The notes beneath the pieces are model-generated. The model made no database searches. It was given only the letters and a program-made list of their open reading frames with translations, and was not told the DNA's origin. The position numbers and the translations under genes are program-made. DNA of 64,000 nt from Ruminococcus sp. (GTDB lineage: Bacteria > Bacillota > Clostridia > Oscillospirales > Ruminococcaceae): positions 1-64,000 of the forward strand of contig SVNV01000012.1 of the NCBI GenBank assembly GCA_015066705.1, written 5' to 3'. Below, in pieces: positions 25,636 through 33,987 of the stretch (position 1 is the stretch's first letter; each line of letters begins with the position of its first letter).

Positions 25636-25683
25636 CATAAAAATTACTCCCTGTCTTATGGGTGGTACTCTCATAAGACAGGG
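25636..25683 (-). terminator. Terminator of apgM
   Basis: CCCTGTCTTATG (25649-25660) pairs perfectly with CATAAGACAGGG (25672-25683). Read on the minus strand, the stem runs on into a TTTTT tract. Confidence 0.85.
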
Positions 25684-25690
25684 ATGGTTC

Positions 25691-26899
25691 TTACATATTT
25701 ATAAACATCTGCATAAGTTCGTGGCCATTTTCGACATAATCGCCTGTTGCCTTTGCTGTTTCCTCTGTGAACTCGTCACAGCCCTTTACCTCGCCCTTTT
25801 TGTGATACATCAGGAACGGAATAGGGTCGTTTGTGTGTGTCTTTAAGCAAAGTGGTGTAGCGTGGTCCGGCATAATAAGCACCTTGTAATCATCATACTT
25901 TTCAAGTGCAGAAAGTACAGGTGTGAGAATCTTTTCGTCGATAATTTCGAGAGATTTCTTCTTGTTTTCGATTTCATTTCTGTGTCCACACTCGTCTGGT
26001 GCTTCAACGTGAACGTAAACCAAATCCTGTCCGTTTTCAAATTCCTTGATGCAGGCCTCAGCCTTGCCTTCAAAGTTTGTGTCAATGTAGCCTGTTGCTC
26101 CCTCAACGCTTACAACATTCATTTCGCTGAATTTACCGATACCCTTTAAAAGGTCAACAGCAGAAATCATTGAGCCTTTAATACCGTACTTTTCCTCAAA
26201 CGGCATAAGTGCTTTTCTGACGCCCTCTCCCCAGAACCACATTGAGTTAGCAGGACGCTTGCCTCTTGCAATTCTCGCCTGATTTACAGGGTGGTCTTTG
26301 AGAATATCATAGCTCTTAACCATCATATCGTAAAGCTTCTTGGTGTTTTCGTGCTTTGGAATGTATTCCTTGATAGGTTTTCCTGTGATGTCGTGTGGAG
26401 GTGTAAGAGTACCTACATCCATTGTGCCGTTGTTCCAGATAAGGCAGTGACGATAGCTTACACCTGAATAGAGCTTGAATTCATCGTTGTCAAAATGCTC
26501 AGCAAGATACTCAACAAGAATTCTTGCTTCCTCTGTTGAAATATCGTCTGCGCAGTAGTCAAGAATTGTCTTGTCCTCGTAGTTTTCCTCGTCTGAAAGT
26601 GTAACAAGATTACATCTGAAAGAAACGTCAGTAGGCTTCATATCAATTCCGATTGAGCCTGCTTCAAGCGGTGAACGTCCCGAATAGTAAACCTGTGGGT
26701 CGTAGCCCAATACTGCAAGGTTAGCAACGTCACTTCCAGGCTTCATATTATCAGCAACAGTCTTTACAAGACCGATTCTTGAGCCCTTTGCAAGCTTATC
26801 CATTGACGGAGTATATGACGCTCCCATAGGAGTCTTGTTTCCAAGCTCATCAACAGGATAGTCAGCCATACCGTCACATAAAAGTACAAGATACTTCAT
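25691..26899 (-). CDS. apgM: Cofactor-independent phosphoglycerate mutase, archaeal-type (ApgM)
   Basis: A 402-residue alkaline-phosphatase-superfamily enzyme interconverting 3- and 2-phosphoglycerate using metal ions and a phosphoserine intermediate. It begins MKYLVLLCDGMADYP with the metal-binding DG and shows the family pattern GSDVANLAVLGYDP (nucleophile Ser in GSD), YSGRSPLEA, HVEAPDECGHR and MPDHATP. The length fits ApgM, not the longer GpmI. Some relatives have been proposed to act as homoserine kinase, so that alternative should be kept in mind. It lies 27 bases after the amino-acid ABC ATPase gene and is probably the last gene of that transcript, a link that favours some role in amino-acid metabolism. 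Confidence 0.85.
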   Translation of the reverse strand: MKYLVLLCDGMADYPVDELGNKTPMGASYTPSMDKLAKGSRIGLVKTVADNMKPGSDVANLAVLGYDPQVYYSGRSPLEAGSIGIDMKPTDVSFRCNLVTLSDEENYEDKTILDYCADDISTEEARILVEYLAEHFDNDEFKLYSGVSYRHCLIWNNGTMDVGTLTPPHDITGKPIKEYIPKHENTKKLYDMMVKSYDILKDHPVNQARIARGKRPANSMWFWGEGVRKALMPFEEKYGIKGSMISAVDLLKGIGKFSEMNVVSVEGATGYIDTNFEGKAEACIKEFENGQDLVYVHVEAPDECGHRNEIENKKKSLEIIDEKILTPVLSALEKYDDYKVLIMPDHATPLCLKTHTNDPIPFLMYHKKGEVKGCDEFTEETAKATGDYVENGHELMQMFINM

Positions 26900-26926
26900 A
26901 AAAACACATCTTCTTTCTGAAAAACT

Positions 26927-27709
26927 TTATTCATTAGCTGACACAATGTCGTTATTGTATCTGCTTAAAAACTGCTTTGTTCTTTCGTTTTCGGTGTTAG
27001 CGAAAACTTCTTCAGGGGTGCCCATTTCAACAATGTATCCGCCGTCCATAAACACAACCACATCAGCTACATCTCTGGCAAACGCCATTTCGTGAGTAAC
27101 GATAACCATAGTCATTTTTTCTTCTGCAAGCTCTTTTATAACCTTTAAAACCTGACCTGTAAGCTCAGGGTCAAGAGCAGAAGTCGGCTCGTCAAAAAAG
27201 AGAATTTCAGGGTTTAAAGCCAGTGCTCTTGCAATAGAAACTCTCTGCTGCTGTCCTCCCGAAAGTTCATACGGATAAGCATTTGCTTTTTCGGAAAGCC
27301 CCATCTTTTCAAGTAATTCCTTAGCCTTTTCCACGGCCTCCGCCTTTGGCATTTTAAGTACCTTGACCGGCGCTTCAATAATATTTCCAAGCACGGTCAT
27401 ATGAGGAAAAAGATTGAAATTCTGAAAAACAAGTCCGATTTTCAGTCTTATATCTCTTAAGGTTTTAGCGTCTGCATAAACCGTTCTTCCCTTTGAATCC
27501 TTAACCAGCATATCTGCGTCACAAACACGGATTTCACCGCCGTCAGCCTTTTCAAACTGGTTTATACAACGCAGAAGTGTGGATTTTCCGCTACCGGAAG
27601 GCCCGATAATCGCAATAACCTGACCTTTATTTACGTCAAAGGAAATATCCTTAAGAACCTGAACGTCGTCAAATTTTTTTGAAAGGTTTCTAACTTCGAG
27701 AATTGCCAT
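26927..27709 (-). CDS. Polar amino-acid ABC transporter ATPase
   Basis: A 260-residue GlnQ/HisP-type ATPase that powers uptake of a polar amino acid. Walker A GPSGSGKST, Q-loop VFQNFNLFPHMTV, signature LSGGQQQRVSIARAL, Walker B ILFFDEPTSALDPE and the switch His in VTHEMAF are all intact. It follows the permease gene by 20 bases and precedes apgM by 27, within an operon ordered binding protein, permease, ATPase, apgM. Substrate specificity cannot be read from the ATPase. Confidence 0.95.
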   Translation of the reverse strand: MAILEVRNLSKKFDDVQVLKDISFDVNKGQVIAIIGPSGSGKSTLLRCINQFEKADGGEIRVCDADMLVKDSKGRTVYADAKTLRDIRLKIGLVFQNFNLFPHMTVLGNIIEAPVKVLKMPKAEAVEKAKELLEKMGLSEKANAYPYELSGGQQQRVSIARALALNPEILFFDEPTSALDPELTGQVLKVIKELAEEKMTMVIVTHEMAFARDVADVVVFMDGGYIVEMGTPEEVFANTENERTKQFLSRYNNDIVSANE

Positions 27710-27729
27710 ACAAAAAACATTTCCTTTCC

Positions 27730-28434
27730 TTATCTGTAATAGTTAAGCTTCTTTTCGATAAGTGCAAAAAGAATAGTAAGTACAAAGGACATAACAAAAT
27801 AGAAAACACCTGCAATAACAAGTGGTGTAAGCGAGCTGTAAGTCTGCATCTGCTGTTTTGCAACAAGTGTGATTTCAGCGTAGGCAACAACGTTTGCAAG
27901 TGAAGTATCCTTGACAAGTGTGATAACCTCGTTTGAGCTTGCAGGAACAATTCTCTTTATAACCTGCGGAAGAATTATTCTGAAAAAGGTCTGTGTTTTT
28001 GTCATACTCAGCGCATAAGCAGCCTCGTACTGTCCCTTTGGAATTGATTCGATTCCCCCTCTGAAAATCTCTGCAAAATAAGCTGCATAGTTAAATACAA
28101 ATGCAACAATTATCATATTGAAAAGATAATTTTCGCTTGCAATATCAACTTCCATTAGAAGATTATAAAGCCATACAGGTGTATAGTCATTCATTCTGAG
28201 GATAGGAATAAGATATCTCACCAGAATTATCTGGAGCATAAGAGGAGTTCCTCTCATAATAAGAATATACACGTTTGTAAGCCACGAAACAGGCTTTATT
28301 TTACACATTTTCAAAAGTGCAACAATCATTCCCAGCGGAACAGAAAACAAAAGCGTGAACCCGAAAACCTTGAGTGTCGGCAAAAGGTGTTCGAGCAACA
28401 GCTCAGTGACCTTGCGGATTTCTTCTGCTGTCAT
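27730..28434 (-). CDS. Polar amino-acid ABC transporter permease
   Basis: A 234-residue HisM/GlnP-type inner-membrane subunit with about five hydrophobic helices. The permease motif that contacts the ATPase is seen at YAAYFAEIFRGGIESIPKGQYEAAYALSMT. It pairs, probably as a homodimer, with the adjacent ATPase and receives substrate from the lipoprotein encoded upstream. AAGGAG precedes the ATG. The gap to the binding-protein gene holds a hairpin with a T tract (28514-28547). Confidence 0.94.
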   Translation of the reverse strand: MTAEEIRKVTELLLEHLLPTLKVFGFTLLFSVPLGMIVALLKMCKIKPVSWLTNVYILIMRGTPLMLQIILVRYLIPILRMNDYTPVWLYNLLMEVDIASENYLFNMIIVAFVFNYAAYFAEIFRGGIESIPKGQYEAAYALSMTKTQTFFRIILPQVIKRIVPASSNEVITLVKDTSLANVVAYAEITLVAKQQMQTYSSLTPLVIAGVFYFVMSFVLTILFALIEKKLNYYR

Positions 28435-28513
28435 AAAAATACTCCTTAAAGTTTATATATATTACTATGCTAAAGCAAAATCATACTATCACAATACAAG
28501 ATACATTATAAAA

Positions 28514-28547
28514 CAAAAAAACGCAAATAGCAATAGCCATTCACGTT
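28514..28547 (-). terminator. Hairpin with T tract between binding-protein and permease genes
   Basis: On the minus strand AATGGC-TATT-GCTATT is extended by an ACG/CGT pair across a small internal loop and followed by seven T. Read-through would feed the permease and ATPase, while termination would leave extra binding-protein mRNA. Confidence 0.6.
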
Positions 28548-28576
28548 TTTTAATGTTTTTTGTAGAAAATATATAG

Positions 28577-29392
28577 TTATTTTACAGTTGTAATATCCTT
28601 ACCGAACCACTTTGTAGAAATCTGTGCAAGAGTTCCGTCAGCCTTCATCTCTGAAAGGATTTTCTGAACCTCGTCACGGAGCTTCTGGTCCTTCTTTCTG
28701 AAGCCGATAGCATATTCTTCGCTTGAAAGTCCGTCAGGAAGAACCTTATAATCCTTCTTACCTGTTGTGATTTCGTAGTTTGCTACGATTGAATCAAGGA
28801 AAACAGCATCTACAAGACCAAGTTCCATTTCCATAAGAGCGTTGAGGTTTGTTTCATAACCTACGATTTCACACTTCTTACCAAGGTCTGAATCAGCGAG
28901 AAGTGTCTGTGCTGTTGAACCATTCTGAACAGCAATCTTCTTGCCTTCAAGGTCAGCAGACTTTTCAGCAGCATTGTCACCCTTAACGCAGAAAATCATA
29001 TCGTTGTTCATATAAGCTTCTGAAAGATTCATCTTTTCAGCTCTTTCAGGGTTTACTGACATACCATTCCAGATACAGTCGATTGTACCTGCGTCAAGGT
29101 CCATTTCCTTAGTTTCCCAGTTGATACCAACCTTTTCGAGCTTAACGCCCATTCTCTTACAAACTTCTTCAGCAACGTCAATATCAAAACCAACGATTTC
29201 GCCGTTTTCGTCTGTGTAACCCATTGGCTTAAAGGTAGCGTCAAGACCAAGCTTGAGCTTTCCTGCGTCCTTAACCTGCTGAAGTGAGTTATCTTCCTTT
29301 GTTTTTTTGCTTTCGTTCTTGCCACAGCCTGTCATAACCATCATTGCAGCAAGTGCAACGCAAGCAATTCTTGAGATAAATGACTTTTTCAT
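28577..29392 (-). CDS. Amino-acid ABC transporter substrate-binding lipoprotein
   Basis: A 271-residue family-3 extracellular solute-binding protein. The N-terminus is a lipoprotein signal (MKKSFISRIACVALAAMMVMTGC, cleaved before Cys23), so it would be tethered outside the membrane. The body shows the family pattern KLGLDATFKPMGYTDENGEIVGFDIDVA, the ligand loop WNGMSVNPERAEKM and LEGKKIAVQNGSTAQ. It captures a polar amino acid for the permease next door. It is first in the operon behind its own promoter, and a hairpin after it probably allows excess production. Confidence 0.93.
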   Translation of the reverse strand: MKKSFISRIACVALAAMMVMTGCGKNESKKTKEDNSLQQVKDAGKLKLGLDATFKPMGYTDENGEIVGFDIDVAEEVCKRMGVKLEKVGINWETKEMDLDAGTIDCIWNGMSVNPERAEKMNLSEAYMNNDMIFCVKGDNAAEKSADLEGKKIAVQNGSTAQTLLADSDLGKKCEIVGYETNLNALMEMELGLVDAVFLDSIVANYEITTGKKDYKVLPDGLSSEEYAIGFRKKDQKLRDEVQKILSEMKADGTLAQISTKWFGKDITTVK

Positions 29393-29427
29393 AATTAACC
29401 TCCGTCAAAAAATAATATTGCTCATTT

Positions 29428-29456
29428 ATAATATCACATTACCAAGCTAAAGTAAA
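29428..29456 (-). promoter_or_regulatory. Promoter of the amino-acid ABC operon
   Basis: Minus strand TTTACT, 17-bp spacer, TATTAT, about 36 bases before the start codon. Confidence 0.6.
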
Positions 29457-29547
29457 GGCTTTTTTGTTAATTTTGTGAGATTTTGTCGCCCGTGTGATTT
29501 TCCACAAAAAACACTTAGCATTTTTTATAATTTTTACAAAATAAGTG

Positions 29548-29575
29548 TTGCAAATAGTCAAAAAAGGTGTATAAT
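29548..29575 (+). promoter_or_regulatory. Promoter of the pyridoxal kinase gene
   Basis: TTGCAA (29548-29553), 16-bp spacer, TATAAT (29570-29575), about 37 bases before the ATG. Confidence 0.65.
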
Positions 29576-29611
29576 GATTTATGTGATTTTTTGTAAGCGA
29601 GGTGATTTTTG

Positions 29612-30451
29612 ATGAAAGGCTCACATAACAACCAGCCTAAAGCAGCTGTTTTCAACGATTTTTCAGGCTTTGGAAGATGTTCTATTGCCGTTTCGTTGCC
29701 GTTGCTTTCAGCCTTGAAGGTTCAGTGCTGTGCTGTGCCTACTGCGATTTTTTCAAATCATACAGGCTTTGAGAGCTTTTTCGTTGAAGATTACACAAAC
29801 AGACTTGAGGCTTACACTACCGAATGGAAAAAGCTCGGGCTTCGTTTTGACGCAATAGCTTCGGGATTTTTAGGGTCAGCGGAGCAGATAAGCATTGTTG
29901 AAAAATTCATTTCGGATTTCCGTGACGAAAACACAACTGTTGTTATCGACCCTGTTATGGGTGACTACGGAAAGCTCTATCCTACATACAAGGTTGAAAC
30001 TGCACGTCAGATGAAATCCCTTGTCCGTCATGCAGATATACTCACCCCTAATCTCACAGAAGCGTGTATCCTTACAGGTGAGGTTTACAGAGAAAAGCCT
30101 GACGAGAATTTCCTTAAGAAAGTCTGTCTTGAGCTTTCTGAAAACGGAGCTAAGAAAATCGTTATTACAGGTCTCGAAAACGACGATAGCATTTCAAATT
30201 TCATTTATCAGGAGGATAAAGGTTTTTCTACTGTTTCAGTGAAAAAGTCAGGACTTCAGCGTTCAGGAACAGGTGATGTTTTTTCATCAATTATTACCGC
30301 CTGTGCTGTCAGAAAATTCGACTTCACACGCTCAGTTGAAATCGCTGCCGAGTTTGTTGCAAAAGCAATCAAGCGTTCAACTGAGCTTGACATTCCGACA
30401 ACCGACGGTGTCTGCTTTGAAGAAATTTTAGGAGAGCTTACGTCTCTTTAA
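29612..30451 (+). CDS. pdxK: Pyridoxal / pyridoxamine kinase
   Basis: A 279-residue ribokinase-fold enzyme phosphorylating vitamin B6 vitamers with ATP. Family marks are the N-terminal NDFSGFGRCSIAVSLPLLSA, VIDPVMGDYGKLYPTY (ATP/Mg loop), TPNLTEACILTG and the anion-hole motif SGTGDVFSSII with its catalytic Asp. ATG 29612 is used; a TTG just before it is in frame but the ribosome site GAGGTGAT fits the ATG. It is followed 14 bases later by an ECF S-component gene, which supports salvage of imported B6. PLP is the cofactor of the two glycogen phosphorylases in this window. Confidence 0.88.
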   Translation: MKGSHNNQPKAAVFNDFSGFGRCSIAVSLPLLSALKVQCCAVPTAIFSNHTGFESFFVEDYTNRLEAYTTEWKKLGLRFDAIASGFLGSAEQISIVEKFISDFRDENTTVVIDPVMGDYGKLYPTYKVETARQMKSLVRHADILTPNLTEACILTGEVYREKPDENFLKKVCLELSENGAKKIVITGLENDDSISNFIYQEDKGFSTVSVKKSGLQRSGTGDVFSSIITACAVRKFDFTRSVEIAAEFVAKAIKRSTELDIPTTDGVCFEEILGELTSL

Positions 30452-30465
30452 CTAAGGTGATTTTT

Positions 30466-30969
30466 ATGAAAAACAATTCAAATAAAATACGTCTGCTGAC
30501 CATTTCAGCACTTATGGCTTCAATATGTCTTTTACTTACAGCATATTTACACATACCGTCAAGCAAAGGTTACATACACATCGGCGACGGAATAATTTTT
30601 CTTGCGTCATCAATGCTTCCCACACCATACGCTGTGTGCGTAGGAATTGCAGGTGCAGGGCTTGCTGACATACTGAGCGGTTACGCAATATGGTTTCCGG
30701 CAACAGCTGTTGTAAAAGGCGTTACTGCACTTATGTTTTCAAACAAGGGAAAGAAAATTATCACTGTAAGAAACCTGCTTGCAATCATACCGTCATTTAT
30801 CGTCTGTGCAGGTGGATATATTGTTTATGAGGCACTTGTTATCACGGATTTCAAAACGGCAGCAGTACAGATAATGTCCTATGTGACACAGATTACTGCA
30901 AGTGCTGTGCTTTATATCCTTGTAGGCATAACCCTTGACAAAATTGATTTCAAAAAGAAATTTCTTTGA
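30466..30969 (+). CDS. ECF transporter S component, probably for a B6 vitamer
   Basis: A 167-residue integral membrane protein with about five to six helices, of the small substrate-binding subunits of energy-coupling factor transporters. Features include LTAYLHIPSSKGYIHIGDGIIFLASSMLPTPYAVCVGIAGAGLADILSGYAIW, a conserved pattern in the PdxU/ThiW-like group. It needs the shared EcfA/EcfT module, not in this window. Position directly behind pdxK suggests pyridoxine or pyridoxal uptake; this is inferred from context only. ATG 30466 is chosen because AAGG lies eight bases before it; a GTG three codons earlier would overlap that site. Confidence 0.8.
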   Translation: MKNNSNKIRLLTISALMASICLLLTAYLHIPSSKGYIHIGDGIIFLASSMLPTPYAVCVGIAGAGLADILSGYAIWFPATAVVKGVTALMFSNKGKKIITVRNLLAIIPSFIVCAGGYIVYEALVITDFKTAAVQIMSYVTQITASAVLYILVGITLDKIDFKKKFL

Positions 30970-30977
30970 TAACAAAT

Positions 30978-31008
30978 AAAAGCTACTCTTTTTTGGAGAG
31001 TAGCTTTT
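30978..31008 (+). terminator. Terminator after the pdxK / ECF pair
   Basis: AAAGCTACTCT pairs with AGAGTAGCTTT around a seven-base loop; followed by a loose T-rich stretch. Confidence 0.7.
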
Positions 31009-31067
31009 GTGTTTGTTTTAAGATTTTTGGTCAATAATAAATAAAAAACGAAGGAGGGTTTTTATTT

Positions 31068-31157
31068 ATGAACGACCGCGATAAGCTTGTTGCACGTCTT
31101 ATCATTACGCTTCTGCTGTTTGCACTTATTTCTATTGTCGTTGTGACTTTCAGTTAG
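31068..31157 (+). CDS. 29-residue membrane microprotein
   Basis: A complete ATG-to-TAG frame with an excellent ribosome site (AAGGAGGG nine bases before the ATG at 31068). The peptide starts MNDRDKLVARL and continues as a single unbroken hydrophobic helix (IITLLLFALISIVVVTF) ending in Ser: a charged cytoplasmic head and one membrane segment. Its stop overlaps the end of the convergent tmcAL gene by a few bases. Such single-helix peptides can regulate a membrane partner or be part of a toxin system; there is no evidence for either here. The strong ribosome site is the main reason to believe in it. Confidence 0.6.
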   Translation: MNDRDKLVARLIITLLLFALISIVVVTFS

Positions 31158-32326
31158 ATTTTTTCAAACTTTACCGAAAACTCGTGTTTGTATTCCTTAC
31201 CCGTCTCCGAGCACATTTTCTGAAGCTGCGACGACAAGACATCAAGCTGTGAAAGTCTTTTTCCGCCGTCACCGCTTTCTGAAAGTCTTGCAAGAGAATG
31301 AGATATTTCAATACTCCCATTTTTCTTGACCTGAGAAAGAATTTCCATTCCCTTGTCATCGGCACACAAAACTCTTGCATAAGGCTTTATCTGAAAGTCC
31401 GTTTTTTCTATTCCTAATATTGCATAAAGTATCACCCTTCTTATACGAGCATGGGTGATATTTTTTGTTTTCAAAGCGTCGTAAAACTGTGTAAGTGTTA
31501 CAGGAGTTTCTGATTTGAGATATCCGGAAATTCTCACAGCCAGCTCTTTTGTACAGTCAGGGATTTCAAAAAGCTCATCAACACTCATACTTCTGAGCTT
31601 AAACACAACCGCCTTTGTCATCAGGTTAAAATCAAAGCTGTCCTCGTTACATTCATAAGGCACAAGCTTTGAAAAATCCTCTCCCGAACGAATCTTTTCT
31701 CTTACGAGGCTTGCGCTTGCAAATCCGTTGATTTCTTCACTGCTGTCGTGGTCAGCACCCTCTCTTTTTACAAGACAGAAATCTACATTCCAGCCAAGCT
31801 TTTTACAGGCTCTTATATACTCGATTCCGAGAGTGTTGTTTGGTTTTTTTATGATATCGGAAATTCCCTCTCCGTAAATTTCTTCACAGGCCTTTGATAA
31901 TGCCGAAGGATAGCTTTCGCCCTTAACAAGAAGCTTTTTTAAAACCTCGCTCTCTGAAAGGTCATTTACGCACTGTGCTGTTTTTAAAAGCAAACCTCTG
32001 TCGTCGGTTTCACAGCCAAAGGAAAGCATATCAACACAGCCAAGTCCATTAAGGATTTCCACAGCACCTTTTGCAAAAACCTCACCGCTTGCACAGGAAT
32101 AAGGACAAGGTAACTCAATAACGAGATTCACACCATTTTCAACAGCCATTCTCGCTCTGTAATGCTTGTCAAAAACAGCTACCGTGCCCCTCTGGACAGT
32201 GTTTCCGCTCATTACCGCAACGATGTGAGTAGCACCGCTTTCACGGGTTTTTTCTATATGAAATTTGTGTCCGTTATGAAACGGGTTGTATTCGCTTACA
32301 ATTCCGCAAATCTTCAAAATACTCAT
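31154..32326 (-). CDS. tmcAL: tRNA(Met) cytidine acetate ligase TmcAL (YlbM family)
   Basis: A 390-residue nucleotidyltransferase-fold enzyme. The N-terminal GIVSEYNPFHNGHKFHIE carries the ATP-binding HxGH, followed by VMSGNTVQRGTVAVFDKHYRARMAVENG, the TmcAL pattern. In Bacillus this protein activates acetate with ATP and acetylates C34 in the anticodon of elongator tRNA-Met. The ATG at 32326 has AAAGG very close by, so the exact start is less certain. It is divergent from ackA, so the two genes that deal with acetate are neighbours. Stop overlaps the microprotein gene on the other strand. Confidence 0.9.
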   Translation of the reverse strand: MSILKICGIVSEYNPFHNGHKFHIEKTRESGATHIVAVMSGNTVQRGTVAVFDKHYRARMAVENGVNLVIELPCPYSCASGEVFAKGAVEILNGLGCVDMLSFGCETDDRGLLLKTAQCVNDLSESEVLKKLLVKGESYPSALSKACEEIYGEGISDIIKKPNNTLGIEYIRACKKLGWNVDFCLVKREGADHDSSEEINGFASASLVREKIRSGEDFSKLVPYECNEDSFDFNLMTKAVVFKLRSMSVDELFEIPDCTKELAVRISGYLKSETPVTLTQFYDALKTKNITHARIRRVILYAILGIEKTDFQIKPYARVLCADDKGMEILSQVKKNGSIEISHSLARLSESGDGGKRLSQLDVLSSQLQKMCSETGKEYKHEFSVKFEKI

Positions 32327-32415
32327 GCCTTTCAGAATCTATTGTTAAAAGCAACAAATTCACGTCGCTTTGCAGGTTTTTTAACATATTATGTGATAAA
32401 AATAGTAAAAAACAC

Positions 32416-32442
32416 TTGAAATTTTCCTTCTAATGTTATAAT
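32416..32442 (+). promoter_or_regulatory. Probable extended -10 promoter of ackA
   Basis: TATAAT (32437-32442) preceded by TGT as an extended -10; TTGAAA lies 15 bases upstream, shorter than ideal. Confidence 0.45.
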
Positions 32443-32493
32443 ATATAATAATGGATTGAATGTCAAGAAATTTATTTTTGGAGGTATTTATAA

Positions 32494-33690
32494 ATGAAGA
32501 TTTTAGTTGTAAATGCCGGAAGCTCATCACTTAAATATCAGCTTCTGGATATGACTGACGAAACAGTTATCGCAAAGGGAAACTGTGACAGAATCGGAAT
32601 CGGCGGTCACGTTTCACACAAGACCTTCGACGGACGAGCTGTTGAAGCTGATTGTGATTTCCCTACACACACAGAGGCTTTTGAAAAGCTGGTTGAAGTT
32701 CTTACAACAGGCGACGCATCTGTTATTGCTTCAATGGACGAAATTTCAGCAGTAGGTCACAGAATCGTGCAGGGTGCTGAAATTTTTGATAAGACATGCT
32801 TTGCAACAGACGAGGTTATTCAGCAGATTGACGACCTTCAGGAGCTTGCACCTGTACATAATCACCCACACGCACTTGCTCTCTGGGCTTGTAAAAAGGT
32901 TATTCCTGAAAACGTTCCTCAGGTTGTTGTGTTTGACACAGCATTCCACCAGACAATGCCACCAAAGGCTTATATGTTTGGTCTCCCATATGAAGATTAT
33001 GAAAAGTACGCTGTAAGAAAGTACGGCTTCCACGGAACATCACACAGATTTGTTTCTGCTGCTCTCGCTGAGGCTATGGGCAAGGACATCAAGGATTTGA
33101 AGATTGTTTCATGTCACCTCGGTAACGGTTCATCAATTACTGCCGTTGACGGCGGTAAGTCAGTTGATACATCAATGGGCTTTACTCCACTTGACGGTGT
33201 TGTAATGGGAACAAGAACAGGTTGTGTTGACCCGTCAGCTGTAACATTCGTAGCTGAAAAGCACGGCTTTACTCCAAAGGAAATGAGCGACTATATGAAC
33301 AAGAAGTCAGGCTTCCTCGGAGTATCTGGCGTTTCTTCAGATAACAGAGATATCACAAAGGCTGCTGCTGAAGGAAACGAAAGAGCTAAGCTTGTTTCAG
33401 ATATGCTCGTTTACGAAATCAAGAAGTACATCGGTTCATACGCTGCTGCTATGAACGGCTGCGATGCAATTCTCTTTACAGGCGGTATCGGCGAAAACGC
33501 AACAGACGTGAGAGAAGCTGTATGTACTGATATGGAATTCTTCGGAATCAAGATTGATAAAGAGGCTAACAAGACAAGAGGTCAGCTCATCAAGATTTCT
33601 GCTCCTGAATCAAAGATTGAGGTATGGGTTGTTCCTACAAACGAAGAGCTTCTTATCGCAAGAGATACTCTCGCTCTTATCAGCAAGTAA
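32494..33690 (+). CDS. ackA: Acetate kinase
   Basis: A 398-residue ASKHA-fold kinase making acetate and ATP from acetyl phosphate. All family blocks are present: NAGSSSLKYQL at the N-terminus, GHRIVQGAE, RKYGFHGTSHRFV, GNGSSITAVDGGKSVDTSMG, PLDGVVMGTRTGCVDP and FTGGIGENA. GGAGG stands about ten bases before ATG 32494. It is a single-gene unit whose 3' end is the structured element at 33706-33985. Together with pduL at 36230 it forms an acetyl-CoA to acetate pathway in which PduL replaces the usual Pta. Confidence 0.97.
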   Translation: MKILVVNAGSSSLKYQLLDMTDETVIAKGNCDRIGIGGHVSHKTFDGRAVEADCDFPTHTEAFEKLVEVLTTGDASVIASMDEISAVGHRIVQGAEIFDKTCFATDEVIQQIDDLQELAPVHNHPHALALWACKKVIPENVPQVVVFDTAFHQTMPPKAYMFGLPYEDYEKYAVRKYGFHGTSHRFVSAALAEAMGKDIKDLKIVSCHLGNGSSITAVDGGKSVDTSMGFTPLDGVVMGTRTGCVDPSAVTFVAEKHGFTPKEMSDYMNKKSGFLGVSGVSSDNRDITKAAAEGNERAKLVSDMLVYEIKKYIGSYAAAMNGCDAILFTGGIGENATDVREAVCTDMEFFGIKIDKEANKTRGQLIKISAPESKIEVWVVPTNEELLIARDTLALISK

Positions 33691-33705
33691 TAATTAAAGT
33701 GCAAA

Positions 33706-33985
33706 TAAAAATCCCGTCATTCTAAGATGAGTGGTCACAGAGAAGTATTACACGGACTTATTGAGAGAAACCCTTTTGAAAAAGGGTTATCCCTCAAACT
33801 CCTTTCCTAAAACTTCAGTATTTAAAATAGTTATCCCCCGCTGAGCGGGGGATAACTATTTTAATATTAAAGTCTTTGGATGGGGGTTCGGGGGACAACC
33901 TTTCTTCAGAAAGGTCTCCCCCGATAAATTCATATAATATACTTCTTTATGACTACCCACTTTAGAATGACGGGATTTATTTTTT
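33706..33985. repeat. Structured intergenic element, copy 2 (covarying palindrome)
   Basis: Homologous to 19301-19576 and again in the gap between converging genes (ackA and the LCP gene). Shared blocks include AGAAGTATTACACGGACTTA, AAACCCTTTTGAAAAAGGGT, CTCCTTTCCTAAAACTT, AACCTTTCTTCAGAAAGGT and GATAAATTCATATAATATAC. The outer arms read ATCCCGTCATTCTAA with an exact partner at the other end, where copy 1 has a different but also paired sequence. The central tip is a perfect 18-bp hairpin with a 3-base loop (33824-33841 with 33845-33862), the same size as in copy 1 but unrelated in sequence apart from its AAAAT/ATTTT base. Confidence 0.85.
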
Positions 33986-33987
33986 AT

